The notes: a model not told the origin generated them from the sequence alone. 64,000 bases of DNA from Chamaesiphon sp041738715 (GCA_041738715.1 JBGSPI010000087.1:90811-154810); one strand, 5' to 3'. Shown: positions 27,280 to 36,990, counted from the stretch's first letter. A program made the numbers and translations.

Positions 27280-29544
27280 TCAAAAAGGTAGCGCGATTAA
27301 AATTTCACTGGCGGACTGGTAGCGATCGGGGAAATGATATGCGACCATCCGATCCAAGATTTGGGCGAGTGCTGGAGAGACAGTAGCCAGATCTCGCCAC
27401 CGCAGATTCCCTGTCTGCTCGTCAACTGGTAGATAACGCGGATGCGTGTTGGTCAGGGCTTCGATCGCGATCGATCCGAGGGCATAGAGATCGCTACTAT
27501 AATTAGGCTTACCAGCATACTGTTCTGGCGGGGTATAGCCGCGAGTGCCGATGGCAATGGTGAGATCGCCGTCTTCAGGTCGTTGGGGTTGGATTTCCTT
27601 CACCGCACCAAAATCAATCACGACTAGTTTGCCAGTGTGCCGATCTCGAATAATATTACCAGGCTTGAGATCGCGATGAATCACATGTTGACTGTGAATA
27701 AAGCCCAGTACAGGTAATAACTGCTGCAATAAATCTAATACTTGCGCCTCGCTCCAAGGTGCCGTCGCACCCTCTAGTTCGTGAGCTAGTGTGGTGCCAT
27801 CGATAAATTCTTGGACTAGATAAAATTCCTGCCGATCCTCAAAATATGCCAGCAGATGGGGAATTTGGGAATGATGTCCCAACTTGGAAAGAATTTCAGC
27901 TTCAGTATTGAATAGTCGCCGCGCCAAATTGACGAAATTTGCATCCTTGCGCGCTGGCACCAATTGTTTGATTACACATTGAGGTTGTCCAGGCCGTTTG
28001 ATATCGCGGGCGAGATAGGTGACCCCAAAACCACCGGAACCTAGAGTATGTTGTGCTTGGTAACGCCCATCTAGCAGGTAATTAGGTGGCATGGTGCCGA
28101 CAAGCGGACTGGGGGTTTGGTTTTGCTTGAGTGTAGGCTGTTCTGCTCCAAGCATCGTTGTCGCTGGCAACTCTGTTGGCGGCAATGCCGTCGGTGCTGG
28201 TGTTGGTGTTGTCGGTGGGATGGTTTGGCGCAAGAGTAATTGGAGCGCGGCGATCGTTTGTTCGCGATCGCTGACTAAACCTGCCATGTCTTGCTGTTGT
28301 TGCTGGGTTTGATAACTAGTCAGGCCTAAAACGCCGACACTACTAGTAATTAAACCAATTAAGGGACTAACGATCGGCAGCCAACCCGTCTGCATGAAGG
28401 CGATTGCACATCCCCCCAGGAGTAAGATGACGGCTCCGCCAGTGACAATTACTAATCTTGCTGGATGGCGCACATGCCAAGCTAATAAGCTACCTGTTAG
28501 ACACCAGATCCCGATCCAAATGCCCTCTAGCCAATCGGGGATAAACCACCACAAGGGTTGGCGATCGAGAACTGTATTCAGGATTTGGCTAGTAATTTGA
28601 GCATGGATCATCACGCCTGGGGTACTGGCATCTTCTGCTTTTCCCGCACTAAAGGGGGTGAGAAATTCATCTTTAAGCGAACTAGCTGTAGAACCAATTA
28701 AGACAATTCGACCTTTAATTAGCTGAGCATCGACTCGATTTTCTAGCAGATCTGAGATTGTGACGATCGGCGCAATCTGGTTGGGTTGCTGATAATTGAT
28801 TAAAATCTGATAGCCGCCAGACTCGGCTTGTTGATAACCCCCATCATGGCTGGAGAGGGGGCGAAAATGCGCTCGGTGGAGATAAAACTGATTTTGGTCG
28901 TCAAATTGACCTTGGTAATTATGCTGGCGGTGGAGGTATTCTTGCGCTAATTGAAGCGCGAAACTGGTTTCACTGGTGCAGGGTGAATTGCGATCGCGAG
29001 ACATAAATAATAATGCCCGCCTGACAATGCTATCTCGATCGAGCAACAGATCGACAAAGCCCAATTGCTCGGCCGGAATTCCTGGTGGCCCTGCAATTCC
29101 GGGATTTTTGAGATTGCGATGGTGACAACCAGGCACGATTAGATCGTTTTGCTGCCAGATTTTTACCAAATCTGCATGTCCGGGATTAACAGGACTGGCG
29201 CGAAAAATATCTAGTCCAATCAGACTGGCTTTCGCATCAGTCAGTTTTTGAATAATTTGGGCAATGGTGCGATCGGGTAATGGCCAAGTTCCCTGTCGAT
29301 TGAGATCTTCTTCGGTAATTGCGACCACCAATAATCTCTCGATCGATCCTGGGGATGCTTTAGCTGAAAGATTTTTCCAGCGCACTCCCTGGTCATAAGC
29401 TGCCAGTTCACTCATCTCCAGCCAGCCTAGCTGTTTAGCACCCACTACCACCCCCATCACCCCTAAACTAACACCAGCAATCGTCATTAGGTTCCAATGT
29501 AATTTTCGACTAACGATCGATTTCCAGACTGATGATAGTTGCAT
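27280..29544 (-). CDS. CHASE2 sensor Ser/Thr protein kinase
   Basis: This 754-residue transmembrane kinase has an N-terminal helix (about residues 15-38) and a periplasmic CHASE2 sensor domain (about 39-330, with VVAITEEDLNRQG and IGLDIFR). Three further membrane helices (about 335-415) are followed by a Pro/Thr-rich linker. The C-terminal kinase domain (about 490-754) is complete: LGSGGFGVTYLARD, CVIKQL (Lys), HRDLKPGNII and DFGAVKE, then GTRGYTPPEQYAGKPNYSSD. It should phosphorylate cytosolic proteins in response to an unknown extracytoplasmic signal. Such CHASE2-STK fusions are a cyanobacterial speciality. Confidence 0.94.
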   Translation of the reverse strand: MQLSSVWKSIVSRKLHWNLMTIAGVSLGVMGVVVGAKQLGWLEMSELAAYDQGVRWKNLSAKASPGSIERLLVVAITEEDLNRQGTWPLPDRTIAQIIQKLTDAKASLIGLDIFRASPVNPGHADLVKIWQQNDLIVPGCHHRNLKNPGIAGPPGIPAEQLGFVDLLLDRDSIVRRALLFMSRDRNSPCTSETSFALQLAQEYLHRQHNYQGQFDDQNQFYLHRAHFRPLSSHDGGYQQAESGGYQILINYQQPNQIAPIVTISDLLENRVDAQLIKGRIVLIGSTASSLKDEFLTPFSAGKAEDASTPGVMIHAQITSQILNTVLDRQPLWWFIPDWLEGIWIGIWCLTGSLLAWHVRHPARLVIVTGGAVILLLGGCAIAFMQTGWLPIVSPLIGLITSSVGVLGLTSYQTQQQQQDMAGLVSDREQTIAALQLLLRQTIPPTTPTPAPTALPPTELPATTMLGAEQPTLKQNQTPSPLVGTMPPNYLLDGRYQAQHTLGSGGFGVTYLARDIKRPGQPQCVIKQLVPARKDANFVNLARRLFNTEAEILSKLGHHSQIPHLLAYFEDRQEFYLVQEFIDGTTLAHELEGATAPWSEAQVLDLLQQLLPVLGFIHSQHVIHRDLKPGNIIRDRHTGKLVVIDFGAVKEIQPQRPEDGDLTIAIGTRGYTPPEQYAGKPNYSSDLYALGSIAIEALTNTHPRYLPVDEQTGNLRWRDLATVSPALAQILDRMVAYHFPDRYQSASEILIALPF

Positions 29545-29559
29545 CTAAAAATGTCGAAG

Positions 29560-29628
29560 TGGGGACGGGGGGACTGGGGGACTGGGGGCGGTCAGTGAGC
29601 GGAGCCGAACTGACGGGGGGACTGGGGA
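29560..29628. repeat. GGGGGACT octamer array with an internal palindromic module
   Basis: Octamer units flank a 25-bp imperfect palindrome (GTCAGTGAGCGGAGCCGAAC with its TGAC partner). The array lies 15 bp upstream of the CHASE2 kinase start codon, on the side of the GST gene. It may therefore fall in the 5' leader or promoter of the kinase gene. Confidence 0.85.
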
Positions 29629-29648
29629 ATTATCAATTATTAATTAAC

Positions 29649-30197
29649 TCAAGACATTGCTTTTTTAAATGCAGGACGAGCAGATAATGCTTGGATATAA
29701 TTAACAACGGCTGGATAAGCAGACAAGTCTAATTTGAGCATCAAGGGAATATAAGCTAAAATTGAGCCAACAGCGACATCGACAACACTAAATTCAGTAC
29801 CCAATAGGTAGGGTTGTTTACTCAGAATTTCGTTCAGCGGAGTCATTAATTTCGGTAATTCCCGTTCCCGACTGGCTTCAACAAAAATACCCGGGCCGAT
29901 TGTTGCATTGGCAAATAATGTCCACTGAGTGTAGATGGCTTCTTGCTCGATCGATAATTGAGTTTGACTATATTTGCGATTTAGATATAACAAAATCGCC
30001 CCAGATTCAAATAGGGCGAAGTCTCCATCAACAATTGCTGGTACCTTCCCAAACGGATTAATTTTCAAGAATTCTGGTTGATGATGTTCGCCGACAGACA
30101 TATCCAGCAGCACAAATTCATAGGGAATACCTAATTCTTCTAAATACCACCGAACGATCGCCGCTCGACTCCGCGCCCCACCATATAGTTTAATCAT
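29649..30197 (-). CDS. Glutathione S-transferase family protein
   Basis: The 182-residue protein has an N-terminal thioredoxin-like GST domain (IKLYGGARSRAAIVRWYLEE, then the GSH gamma-Glu contact in FESGAILLYL). A short all-helical C-terminal domain ends with LSAYPAVVNYIQALSARPAF. It is slightly short for the family but appears complete. Substrate is unknown; a role in detoxification or thiol homeostasis is inferred from the family only. Confidence 0.9.
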   Translation of the reverse strand: MIKLYGGARSRAAIVRWYLEELGIPYEFVLLDMSVGEHHQPEFLKINPFGKVPAIVDGDFALFESGAILLYLNRKYSQTQLSIEQEAIYTQWTLFANATIGPGIFVEASRERELPKLMTPLNEILSKQPYLLGTEFSVVDVAVGSILAYIPLMLKLDLSAYPAVVNYIQALSARPAFKKAMS

Positions 30198-30306
30198 TAC
30201 TTAATCAATATTCTCGTTGTGTGTATAGCTACCAATCATAGTAGCTTAAGTTGCTAGTTACTTTTTGACCGATGATGAGGGAACTGGGTTTCTATTAACT
30301 TCTATG

Positions 30307-30344
<38 letters not shown>

Positions 30345-30361
30345 GCTAACCCCTAACCTCT

Positions 30362-30853
30362 CTAAAATTGAAGATAGTGCATTAATTCGCCGATCGATTT
30401 ACCCGACAATCTTAACCGTTGTTGAAAGTTAACTAAATCGGTAAAATCCCCCCCCTGCTCACGCTGAGTGACAATTTCCTGGGCTAGTTCTGGCTCAATT
30501 GAGGGAATTTGTGCTAGTTCACTCACAGTTGCTTGATTGAGCTTGACAAAAGGCAACGCCAGTGACTGATCATAATACTGAAAACTCAACACTGGAGCCA
30601 ACCATTGCAGGCGAGGGACAGGGATATTCAGTGCCGCCGATAGGTCAGAAATTGAATAAAAAGCCACTCCCGCTTGACTTAAGGCGACTAGTTGACGAGC
30701 TTGATGGATCGATATTCCTGGCAAGCGCAACCAATCATCAACACTCGCTTGGTTGACATCAATTTTCACCCCTAAATCGGCGGCTACAGCAATCTCAAAT
30801 GCCGACTGAAATCGATAGTAAGGGTTTTCGAGGATACGCGATCGTAATGACAT
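30362..30853 (-). CDS. ComEA-like helix-hairpin-helix protein
   Basis: The 163-residue protein carries repeated helix-hairpin-helix-like segments of the ComEA type: IDVNQASVDDWLRLPGISIHQARQLV and, near the C-terminus, LNQATVSELAQIPSIEPELAQEIV. It lacks the membrane anchor of classical ComEA and is probably cytosolic. DNA binding is inferred from the fold. The ATG at 30853 (MSLRSRIL) is chosen over a TTG at 30904 that would overlap the upstream gene. Confidence 0.83.
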   Translation of the reverse strand: MSLRSRILENPYYRFQSAFEIAVAADLGVKIDVNQASVDDWLRLPGISIHQARQLVALSQAGVAFYSISDLSAALNIPVPRLQWLAPVLSFQYYDQSLALPFVKLNQATVSELAQIPSIEPELAQEIVTQREQGGDFTDLVNFQQRLRLSGKSIGELMHYLQF

Positions 30854-30896
30854 TTTCAGCAGAAACTGAACGGTACGAAATGAGTCGTGGGTCAAT

Positions 30897-31442
30897 TTAA
30901 TCAACTCCTCGCAGTTTACGGGTATTCTCCACTAAACTTTGAGCAAATTGGTCTAAACGTTGTGAGAGCTTCTCATCTGAGATTTTACCTTCAGGTGTAA
31001 AAGCTTGCCAAGCTTGGCCGATGGCTACTTGTTCGGGAATCGACCAAGCATGAACCCAGCGGAGAATTACACGTAGGTCATTGAGAGCATTACTATTACT
31101 CTGCCCACCTAAAATGGTAATAAATCCAGCGACTTTGCCGGAAAGTTGCTCAAAACTCATTAAATCCAAGGCGTTTTTTAGCACGCCACTGATACTACCA
31201 TGATATTCTGGTGAAACTAAGATTAACCCATCTGCATCCTTAAACGTATCTTGCATCCGTTTCACATCAGGGTAGTTTGGATATTCATCGCCACCATCGC
31301 AAAATGGTAACTGCATCTGTCTTAAATCTAAAATCTCCACTTCAGCACCCAGAGATCTGACCCGCTCTGCGGCGATCAATAAAGCCTTTTGACTATAAGA
31401 ATCTGACCTTAAACTACCGGCAATTCCAACAAATTTGACCAC
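30897..31442 (-). CDS. NADPH-dependent FMN reductase family protein
   Basis: This flavodoxin-like reductase has the FMN-phosphate loop GIAGSLRSDSYS at the N-terminus, LVSPEYHGSISGVLKNALD (the family hallmark) and GGQSNSNALNDLRVIL. It reduces FMN, quinones or azo/metal substrates with NAD(P)H. A GTG at 31442 (MVKFVGIAGS) is preferred; a TTG 12 codons upstream is possible. It lies 44 bp ahead of the helix-hairpin-helix gene and may share its transcript. Confidence 0.9.
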   Translation of the reverse strand: MVKFVGIAGSLRSDSYSQKALLIAAERVRSLGAEVEILDLRQMQLPFCDGGDEYPNYPDVKRMQDTFKDADGLILVSPEYHGSISGVLKNALDLMSFEQLSGKVAGFITILGGQSNSNALNDLRVILRWVHAWSIPEQVAIGQAWQAFTPEGKISDEKLSQRLDQFAQSLVENTRKLRGVD

Positions 31443-31487
31443 GATCGATTTACTTCCTGATACAATATTGACTTTCAATTCTTCAAT

Positions 31488-31889
31488 CTATACTCGATCG
31501 AGCCATTGACGACGTTTTTGCTCGAATTCATATTCTGAGATCAAGCCATCGGCTCGGAGTTTATCTAACTCTCGAATGGCATCAGCCACGCTGATGACTG
31601 GGTGAGGCTTGGTGATCGGGGCGGCAACTGCGATAATTGGGGTAAAATTATCATCAAAGTGACTACTCTGCTGGGTTAGATACCAGACGGCTTCGATCGC
31701 AGAAGCGATATGGGGAATTGGTGTCCAAGACAATAGTAAATAAATTAGACCCCAAACGGGTTGTCCTAGATAAAACTTATGAAATCCGGCAATCGGGATC
31801 GCCATCCCAACAACAGCTAAAATTACGGCTATTTGGCGATTTTTGGGATTAGGTCGATCGCTAGATGCGGCATTAGTAAGGTCGAACAT
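31488..31889 (-). CDS. TM2-domain membrane protein with SHOCT-like C-terminus
   Basis: The 133-residue protein has two closely spaced hydrophobic helices (about residues 18-38 and 45-75) with the motif AGFHKFYLGQPVWGLIYLLLSW, diagnostic of TM2 domains. The C-terminal 30 residues (IRELDKLRADGLISEYEFEQ) match the short oligomerisation SHOCT motif. Function is unknown; such proteins are small membrane components of unclear role. Confidence 0.85.
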   Translation of the reverse strand: MFDLTNAASSDRPNPKNRQIAVILAVVGMAIPIAGFHKFYLGQPVWGLIYLLLSWTPIPHIASAIEAVWYLTQQSSHFDDNFTPIIAVAAPITKPHPVISVADAIRELDKLRADGLISEYEFEQKRRQWLDRV

Positions 31890-32012
31890 TAACCGATCCT
31901 CAAATACGGTAAACCGCAGTTCTCAGGGGTTGGAGACTGACTTAGAATGTGAATACGAGCATGGGCAACTATGCCTTCCCTCTAGTTTAACTTTACTACC
32001 ATTTACTGCGTC

Positions 32013-32330
32013 ATGGGATTTTTTGATTCTGACATCATCCAACAGGAAGCGAAACAGTTGTTTGAAGATTATCAACATCTGACACAACTAGGCGGTAGCT
32101 ATGGTAAATTCGATCGCGAAGGCAAGATCATGTTTATCGATCGGATGGAGACGTTGCTCGATCGCTATAAGATTTTTATGAAACGATTTGAACTCTCTGA
32201 TGACTTCATGGCAAAAATGACCGTGGAGCAAATGAATACGCAGATGAGTCAGTTTGGCATTACCCCAACTCAAATGTTTGACCAAATGAACATCACCCTC
32301 GAACGGATGAAGTCGGAAATTGATAAGTAG
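32013..32330 (+). CDS. DUF1825 family protein
   Basis: This 105-residue, mostly helical protein begins MGFFDSDIIQQEAKQLFEDY and contains DRMETLLDRYKIFMKRFELS. I recognise it as DUF1825, a highly conserved cyanobacterial family with no assigned function. It is soluble with no signal peptide. Its stop is 58 bp from the convergent PBP stop. Confidence 0.88.
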   Translation: MGFFDSDIIQQEAKQLFEDYQHLTQLGGSYGKFDREGKIMFIDRMETLLDRYKIFMKRFELSDDFMAKMTVEQMNTQMSQFGITPTQMFDQMNITLERMKSEIDK

Positions 32331-32388
32331 GGTTTAGGGAGCAGGGCGAAAGAGTTGATTCATGGCTTCTTCTTTAATCCACCCACCC

Positions 32389-34314
32389 CTAACTTCCCGG
32401 TCGCTTATACTTGGACGCAGGTGCAAAGGATTCCACTGGTTCATTTTGCAGGGCTTCCCGCATGAAACTGCGCCAGATCGGTGCAGCATAGGTACCTCCC
32501 GTGACACCTTTACCGAGGGGGGTATAGTCATCCTTGCCAATCCACACAGAGGCCGATAGCTGGGGCACGTAGCCCACAAACCAAACGTCCCGTTCGGATG
32601 AGGTGGTTCCGGTTTTTCCGGCGGCTGGACGACCGAGATAGGCTTCTTTCCCAGTACCACCATTAACTACCGATTGGAGTGAACTATTGATTTGAGCGGT
32701 AGCCCACGGATTGAGAACTTGTTTGATTTGGGGCGTATTATCTAACAGGACATTGCCGTCGCTATCAGTCACGCGCAGAATACTAGTAGTTTCGGATTGC
32801 CAACCACCACTGGCAAAGGTAGCAAATGCTCCAGCCATTTCGATCGGCGTTACGCCGATTGCGCCTAGTGGGAGAGATACTACTGGCTCGATCGGACTTT
32901 TGATTCCGAGTGTCCGACAGGTTTGGATGACCTTATCTAGCCCAACCTCTTTACCCAGTTTTACCGCAGGTACGTTTGATGACACCGCGATCGCATTGCG
33001 AATACTCATCGGACCAGAATAGCCACCGCCGTAGTTACGAGGAGCATAGTAGCCGCTACCATCCCGATAACGGACAGGAGTGTCATAAACTATCGACTCA
33101 GGCGAAAATTTGCCAGTGGCGAAGGCGGTGTAGTAAACAAATGGTTTGAAGGAAGATCCGGGCTGTCGATTGGCATATACCGCGCGATTGAAATTGCTTT
33201 TTTTGTAATCCACCCCGCCAACCATTGCTTTGACAAAGTGAGTGCGTGGATCGACGGCAACGAGACTGATTTGATATTTCTCTCTGCCTAAACGCTCGTA
33301 AGCATTTTGGACTACTCTTTGGGCGGCAAGCTGAAACTTGTAGTCGATCGTGGTTTGAATTCGCATCCCACCTTTACGCACAGTTTCCTTCCCGAATCGC
33401 TGGTTGAGTTCGTCGATCACGGCATCAGTCACGTATGGTAGTTTGCTACTCTGCCAAGTTTTGATCCTACCCAGCTTAATTTTATAAGCATCCGCTTTTT
33501 GTTTCTCCGCTGGGGTGATCCAGCCGAGTTCGAGCATCCGTCCCAGCACTTCTTTTTGCCGTTTTTTCGCGGCTTTCATGTTGCTAAATGGGCTATATCT
33601 TTCTGGTGCGGCGATTAAGCCTGCCATCATTGCCCCTTCTGCCAGATTGAGATCCGCAGCATGTTTGCCAAAATAACTTTGGGCGGCAGTTTCTGCCCCG
33701 TAGTTATTGTGACCCCAATAAACTTGATTGAGGTACATTTCCAGGATTTGGTCTTTCCGAAAAATCTGTTCGAGGCGAATCGATAGTACTGCTTCGGCTA
33801 ATTTCCGGGTAAATTCTCGCTTTTGCGACAGAAATAGGTTCTTGATCAACTGCATCGTGATTGTCGAACCACCTTCACTGACGCTGCCTTTTTTAAAGTT
33901 AGCAGCGAGGGCACGACCGACACCAGATAGATTTACGCCTGTATGATAGTAAAAGTGACTATCCTCGATCGCGAGTAAAGCGCGTTTGAGATTTGGGGAA
34001 ACTCGATTGAGCGGCACTACTTCCCGATTAGCTTCATCATGGAGACTGGCAAGTTCTACGCCCTTGACATCATAGATATAGGTGGTTTCTGTCGGTGCAT
34101 AGCTACGCAGTACTCGTACATCCGGCAAGTTACGGAAGCTAATTGCTAGCCCCACCAATCCCCCAGCTAAGATCGAACTGGCTAACATCGTGACACCCAA
34201 CATGGTCCCACCAGCAATTTGACCGATACCCCCGAAGAAACCGCCATTACTCTGCTGTTGGCGATTGGTCGGTCTTGGTTTTGGTTTCTTTTTTTGTAAA
34301 GCTCTAGAAGACAC
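32389..34314 (-). CDS. Class A penicillin-binding protein 1A (transglycosylase/transpeptidase)
   Basis: This bifunctional peptidoglycan synthase has a basic cytosolic tail, one membrane helix (about residues 35-60), a GT51 transglycosylase (catalytic Glu117 in AIEDSHFYYH; GGSTITMQLIKN) and a transpeptidase. The transpeptidase has Ser387-x-x-Lys390 (GSSFKPF), Ser445-Ser-Asn447 and KTGTTS. Length 641 is typical of PBP1A/1B-like proteins. The start is GTG. It acts on the periplasmic face to polymerise and crosslink murein. It is monocistronic and divergent from tyrS. Confidence 0.95.
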   Translation of the reverse strand: MSSRALQKKKPKPRPTNRQQQSNGGFFGGIGQIAGGTMLGVTMLASSILAGGLVGLAISFRNLPDVRVLRSYAPTETTYIYDVKGVELASLHDEANREVVPLNRVSPNLKRALLAIEDSHFYYHTGVNLSGVGRALAANFKKGSVSEGGSTITMQLIKNLFLSQKREFTRKLAEAVLSIRLEQIFRKDQILEMYLNQVYWGHNNYGAETAAQSYFGKHAADLNLAEGAMMAGLIAAPERYSPFSNMKAAKKRQKEVLGRMLELGWITPAEKQKADAYKIKLGRIKTWQSSKLPYVTDAVIDELNQRFGKETVRKGGMRIQTTIDYKFQLAAQRVVQNAYERLGREKYQISLVAVDPRTHFVKAMVGGVDYKKSNFNRAVYANRQPGSSFKPFVYYTAFATGKFSPESIVYDTPVRYRDGSGYYAPRNYGGGYSGPMSIRNAIAVSSNVPAVKLGKEVGLDKVIQTCRTLGIKSPIEPVVSLPLGAIGVTPIEMAGAFATFASGGWQSETTSILRVTDSDGNVLLDNTPQIKQVLNPWATAQINSSLQSVVNGGTGKEAYLGRPAAGKTGTTSSERDVWFVGYVPQLSASVWIGKDDYTPLGKGVTGGTYAAPIWRSFMREALQNEPVESFAPASKYKRPGS

Positions 34315-34533
34315 TGGGATCTTTCTCTCTTAGTATATAGGGATTAATTTAGTGGCTAGTGGCTAGTAAATTTTGGTTAGATGGGACTAGAATGACCTGA
34401 GTGTGATTATAGACTAGCGATCGCCTGTAGCAGTGGATTGGTAGCCCAAAATGTTAACTAATGGTTAACCAACATGTAGTAACTATAATAAGCTTAACTG
34501 TAAATATTGTCAGATCCCGTCCAATTTTCTCCT

Positions 34534-35772
34534 ATGACTGCGAGTGTACCTGTACCACCATTGCCTCAGTTTGATTGGCTCTTTCGGGGCGTGAGTGAGA
34601 TTTTTCCCCACCAGCCTAACTCTACCGATAAGTTAGAAAATCTCCCTCAACTACTAGCTCAAACAGATCGACCATTGCGCGTTAAGCTGGGTATCGATCC
34701 GACGGGTGCAGATATCCACCTTGGTCATAGTATTCCCCTGCGGAAGCTCAGATCTTTCCAAGATGCTGGACACACTGCTGTATTAATTATCGGTGATTTT
34801 ACGGCTCGGATTGGCGATCCGACTGGTAAATCGGAAGTTCGTAAACAGCTAACGCCAGCGGAAGTGACCAATAATGCTCTAGCATATCTCGATCGCGTGC
34901 GCCCGATTCTCGATTTTGACACTCCTGGTAGATTGGAGGTTCGCTACAACTCGGAATGGTTATCTAAATTGGATCTGGGCAAAACACTCGAACTGCTCTC
35001 CACGATGACAGTCGGACAAATGATCGCCAAAGAAGGTTTTGCCCTCCGCTACGCCCAGGAAAACCCGATCTTCCTCCATGAATTTCTCTACCCGTTAATG
35101 CAGGGTTATGATTCTGTAGCCATCCAAGCGGATGTCGAGCTTGGGGGTACGGATCAAAAGTTCAATCTCGCCGTCGGGCGGGATCTTCAACGCCACTTCG
35201 GACAAACGCCCCAATTTGGCTTGCTGATGCCGATCCTGCTGGGGACTGATGGTGTCCAAAAAATGTCTAAATCGCTAAATAACTATGTTGGCTTGGGGGA
35301 GGATGCCCTAAGTATGTATTCTAAGCTGGAGAAAACGCCCGATAGCATCATCAAAGATTATTTTACGCTCCTGACAGACCTAGAGATCGATAGACTGCCA
35401 GAGAACCCCAGAGATGCGCAAAAACTCCTCGCCTTAGAGGTAGTTAGTCAGTATCACGGGCAACTAGCCGCAAGTCAAGCCCAAGCTGACTCGATCGCCT
35501 TAATTACCAAACCGGGTCAAAATACTAGTGGCGAGAGTATCCCCGAATTTTCCCTTGCTAGTGTCGATTTCCCTGTGCGAATTTTTCAACTCCTGGCAGC
35601 TAGCGGCTTATGTTCTGGCAGCAATGATGCCAAACGCCAAATCCAAGGCGGTGCTGTTAAGCTAGACGGGCAACCAATTACCGATCTTGAATTGATTTAT
35701 GAGGATGCCGCCCCACTAATCGGTACGGTATTACAAGTTGGTAAAAAACGATTCAAAAAGTTGGTGAATTAA
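34534..35772 (+). CDS. tyrS: Tyrosyl-tRNA synthetase
   Basis: This class I aminoacyl-tRNA synthetase charges tRNA-Tyr. The HIGH-type motif is HLGHSIPLRK and the KMSKS motif is VQKMSKSLNNYVGLG. The substrate-binding LMQGYDSVAIQADVELGGTDQ block and a C-terminal S4 RNA-binding domain (about the last 65 residues, from FQLLAASGLCSG) are present. The ATG at 34534 gives 412 residues; a TTG nine codons upstream is an alternative. A composite repeat begins 9 bp after the stop. Confidence 0.96.
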   Translation: MTASVPVPPLPQFDWLFRGVSEIFPHQPNSTDKLENLPQLLAQTDRPLRVKLGIDPTGADIHLGHSIPLRKLRSFQDAGHTAVLIIGDFTARIGDPTGKSEVRKQLTPAEVTNNALAYLDRVRPILDFDTPGRLEVRYNSEWLSKLDLGKTLELLSTMTVGQMIAKEGFALRYAQENPIFLHEFLYPLMQGYDSVAIQADVELGGTDQKFNLAVGRDLQRHFGQTPQFGLLMPILLGTDGVQKMSKSLNNYVGLGEDALSMYSKLEKTPDSIIKDYFTLLTDLEIDRLPENPRDAQKLLALEVVSQYHGQLAASQAQADSIALITKPGQNTSGESIPEFSLASVDFPVRIFQLLAASGLCSGSNDAKRQIQGGAVKLDGQPITDLELIYEDAAPLIGTVLQVGKKRFKKLVN

Positions 35773-35780
35773 GTTTAGGG

Positions 35781-35945
35781 GAAAGTTGAGAGTTGAAAGT
35801 TGAAAGTTGACCCTTCTGCTTAGGCAGAGGCTGTGCCAACGAGGAGCTTCAGGGCAAGCAGTTGACAGTGAACAGTTGCAGTCCCCCAGTCCCCCAGTCC
35901 CCTAGTCCCCCAGTCCCCTAGTCCCCCAGTCCCCTCATCCCCTCT
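35781..35945. repeat. Composite repeat: GAAAGTT heptamers, conserved core, AGTCCCCC octamers
   Basis: The order on the plus strand is heptamers (35781-35810), a core with an imperfect GCTTAGGCAGAGGCTG/TGCC stretch, a 30-bp module at 35840-35869, then AGTCCCCC/AGTCCCCT octamers (about 35880-35938). The 30-bp module is identical, inverted, at 47598-47627. The octamers reach into the 3' end of the convergent DUF2499 gene. Confidence 0.92.
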
Positions 35946-36232
35946 ACTCCCCGACTCAACTGCCACCCAGCCAGACACATCGTCATATTTCCCACTACTG
36001 TCGTTGCGGCTTGGAGGGTGACAAGCCACTCCAACGCTGGCGGATTGTCAAAGAAGTGCCAGGTACAGGCACACATAGCACTTACCAAAGCAGGTAACAT
36101 ACCCAGGGAAAGACTCCGCCAAGCTAAATTACCGCTAACTTCGGCATATAGCCAAACTAACCAAATTGCTGTCATCCACTCAATTACACTAGAAACGTGA
36201 ATAATCCAAGTGGGCAGGGAGAGTACATTCAT
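35918..36232 (-). CDS. DUF2499 (Ycf49-like) membrane protein
   Basis: The 104-residue protein matches the Ycf49/DUF2499 family of cyanobacteria and some plastids. It has three hydrophobic segments and the blocks SLPTWIIHVSSVIEWMTAIW, LPALVSAMCACTWHFFDN and LEWLVTLQAATTVVGN. Function is unknown, but the family is tied to photosynthetic lineages. The last eight or so residues (EGMRGLGD) and the TAG stop are encoded by the neighbouring octamer repeat, so the native C-terminus may have been replaced by repeat DNA. Confidence 0.85.
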   Translation of the reverse strand: MNVLSLPTWIIHVSSVIEWMTAIWLVWLYAEVSGNLAWRSLSLGMLPALVSAMCACTWHFFDNPPALEWLVTLQAATTVVGNMTMCLAGWQLSRGVEGMRGLGD

Positions 36233-36324
36233 CGTGGTGCGGGGATAGAATATTTTACTGAGAGGATAGCTATTCGATCGATTTTAATTACGAGTAACCG
36301 TGCTAATCATTGCTAATTAACGTG

Positions 36325-36990
36325 ATGTCTAATCAATCAATTGGTTTAAGTGACAATCTCTATCAGTATTTGCTGGATAATTCTGTGCGAGAGCCAGAGA
36401 TACTAACTCAACTTCGCCAAGAAACGGCACAACACCCGTTAGTAAATATGCAGATTTCACCAGAGCAGGGACAATTGATGGGATTATTAGTCCAACTAAT
36501 TGGAGCCAAAAAATGTCTCGAAGTAGGTGTATTTACAGGCTATAGTTCTTTAATAGTAGCACTAAATTTACCCGATGACGGTAAGTTAATTGCCTGTGAT
36601 GTGAGTGCTGAATTTACCTCGATCGCGAGTAAATATTGGCAGGAAGCTGGGGTAAGTGATAAAATCAACCTGAAGATTGCGCCCGCATTAGAAACACTCG
36701 ATCGACTACTAGCTGATGGTGAGGCTGAGACTTTCGATTTTGCCTTTATCGATGCTGATAAAAACAATTATGCTGCCTACTACGATCGCTGTTTTCAGTT
36801 AGTTCGATCGGGTGGACTGATTTTAGTTGATAATGTCCTGTGGTATGGCAGAGTCGCCGACCCAACGATGGATGGAGACAAGCGGACTCAGGCAATCAAA
36901 CAACTAAATCACCAAATTTATCATGACAATCGAGTGCAACTTAGTTTAGTCCCCATTGGGGATGGTTTAACAATTGTCCGCAAAAAGTGA
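36325..36990 (+). CDS. SAM-dependent O-methyltransferase (CCoAOMT-like family)
   Basis: This class I methyltransferase has the SAM-binding motif CLEVGVFTGYSSLIVAL, the metal/acid block FDFAFIDADKNNYAAYYDRC and the later VDNVLWYGRV motif. It is typical of the cation-dependent O-methyltransferase family 3 (caffeoyl-CoA OMT type). The ATG at 36325 gives 221 residues; a TTG five codons upstream is possible. The substrate is probably a catechol-like or other hydroxylated small molecule, which cannot be specified. Confidence 0.92.
   Translation: MSNQSIGLSDNLYQYLLDNSVREPEILTQLRQETAQHPLVNMQISPEQGQLMGLLVQLIGAKKCLEVGVFTGYSSLIVALNLPDDGKLIACDVSAEFTSIASKYWQEAGVSDKINLKIAPALETLDRLLADGEAETFDFAFIDADKNNYAAYYDRCFQLVRSGGLILVDNVLWYGRVADPTMDGDKRTQAIKQLNHQIYHDNRVQLSLVPIGDGLTIVRKK

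Noticed and set aside
35880..35940. Regular repeats that could be mistaken for a CRISPR array
   Set aside because: Units are 7-8 bp and contiguous with no spacers, and no cas genes are in the window.
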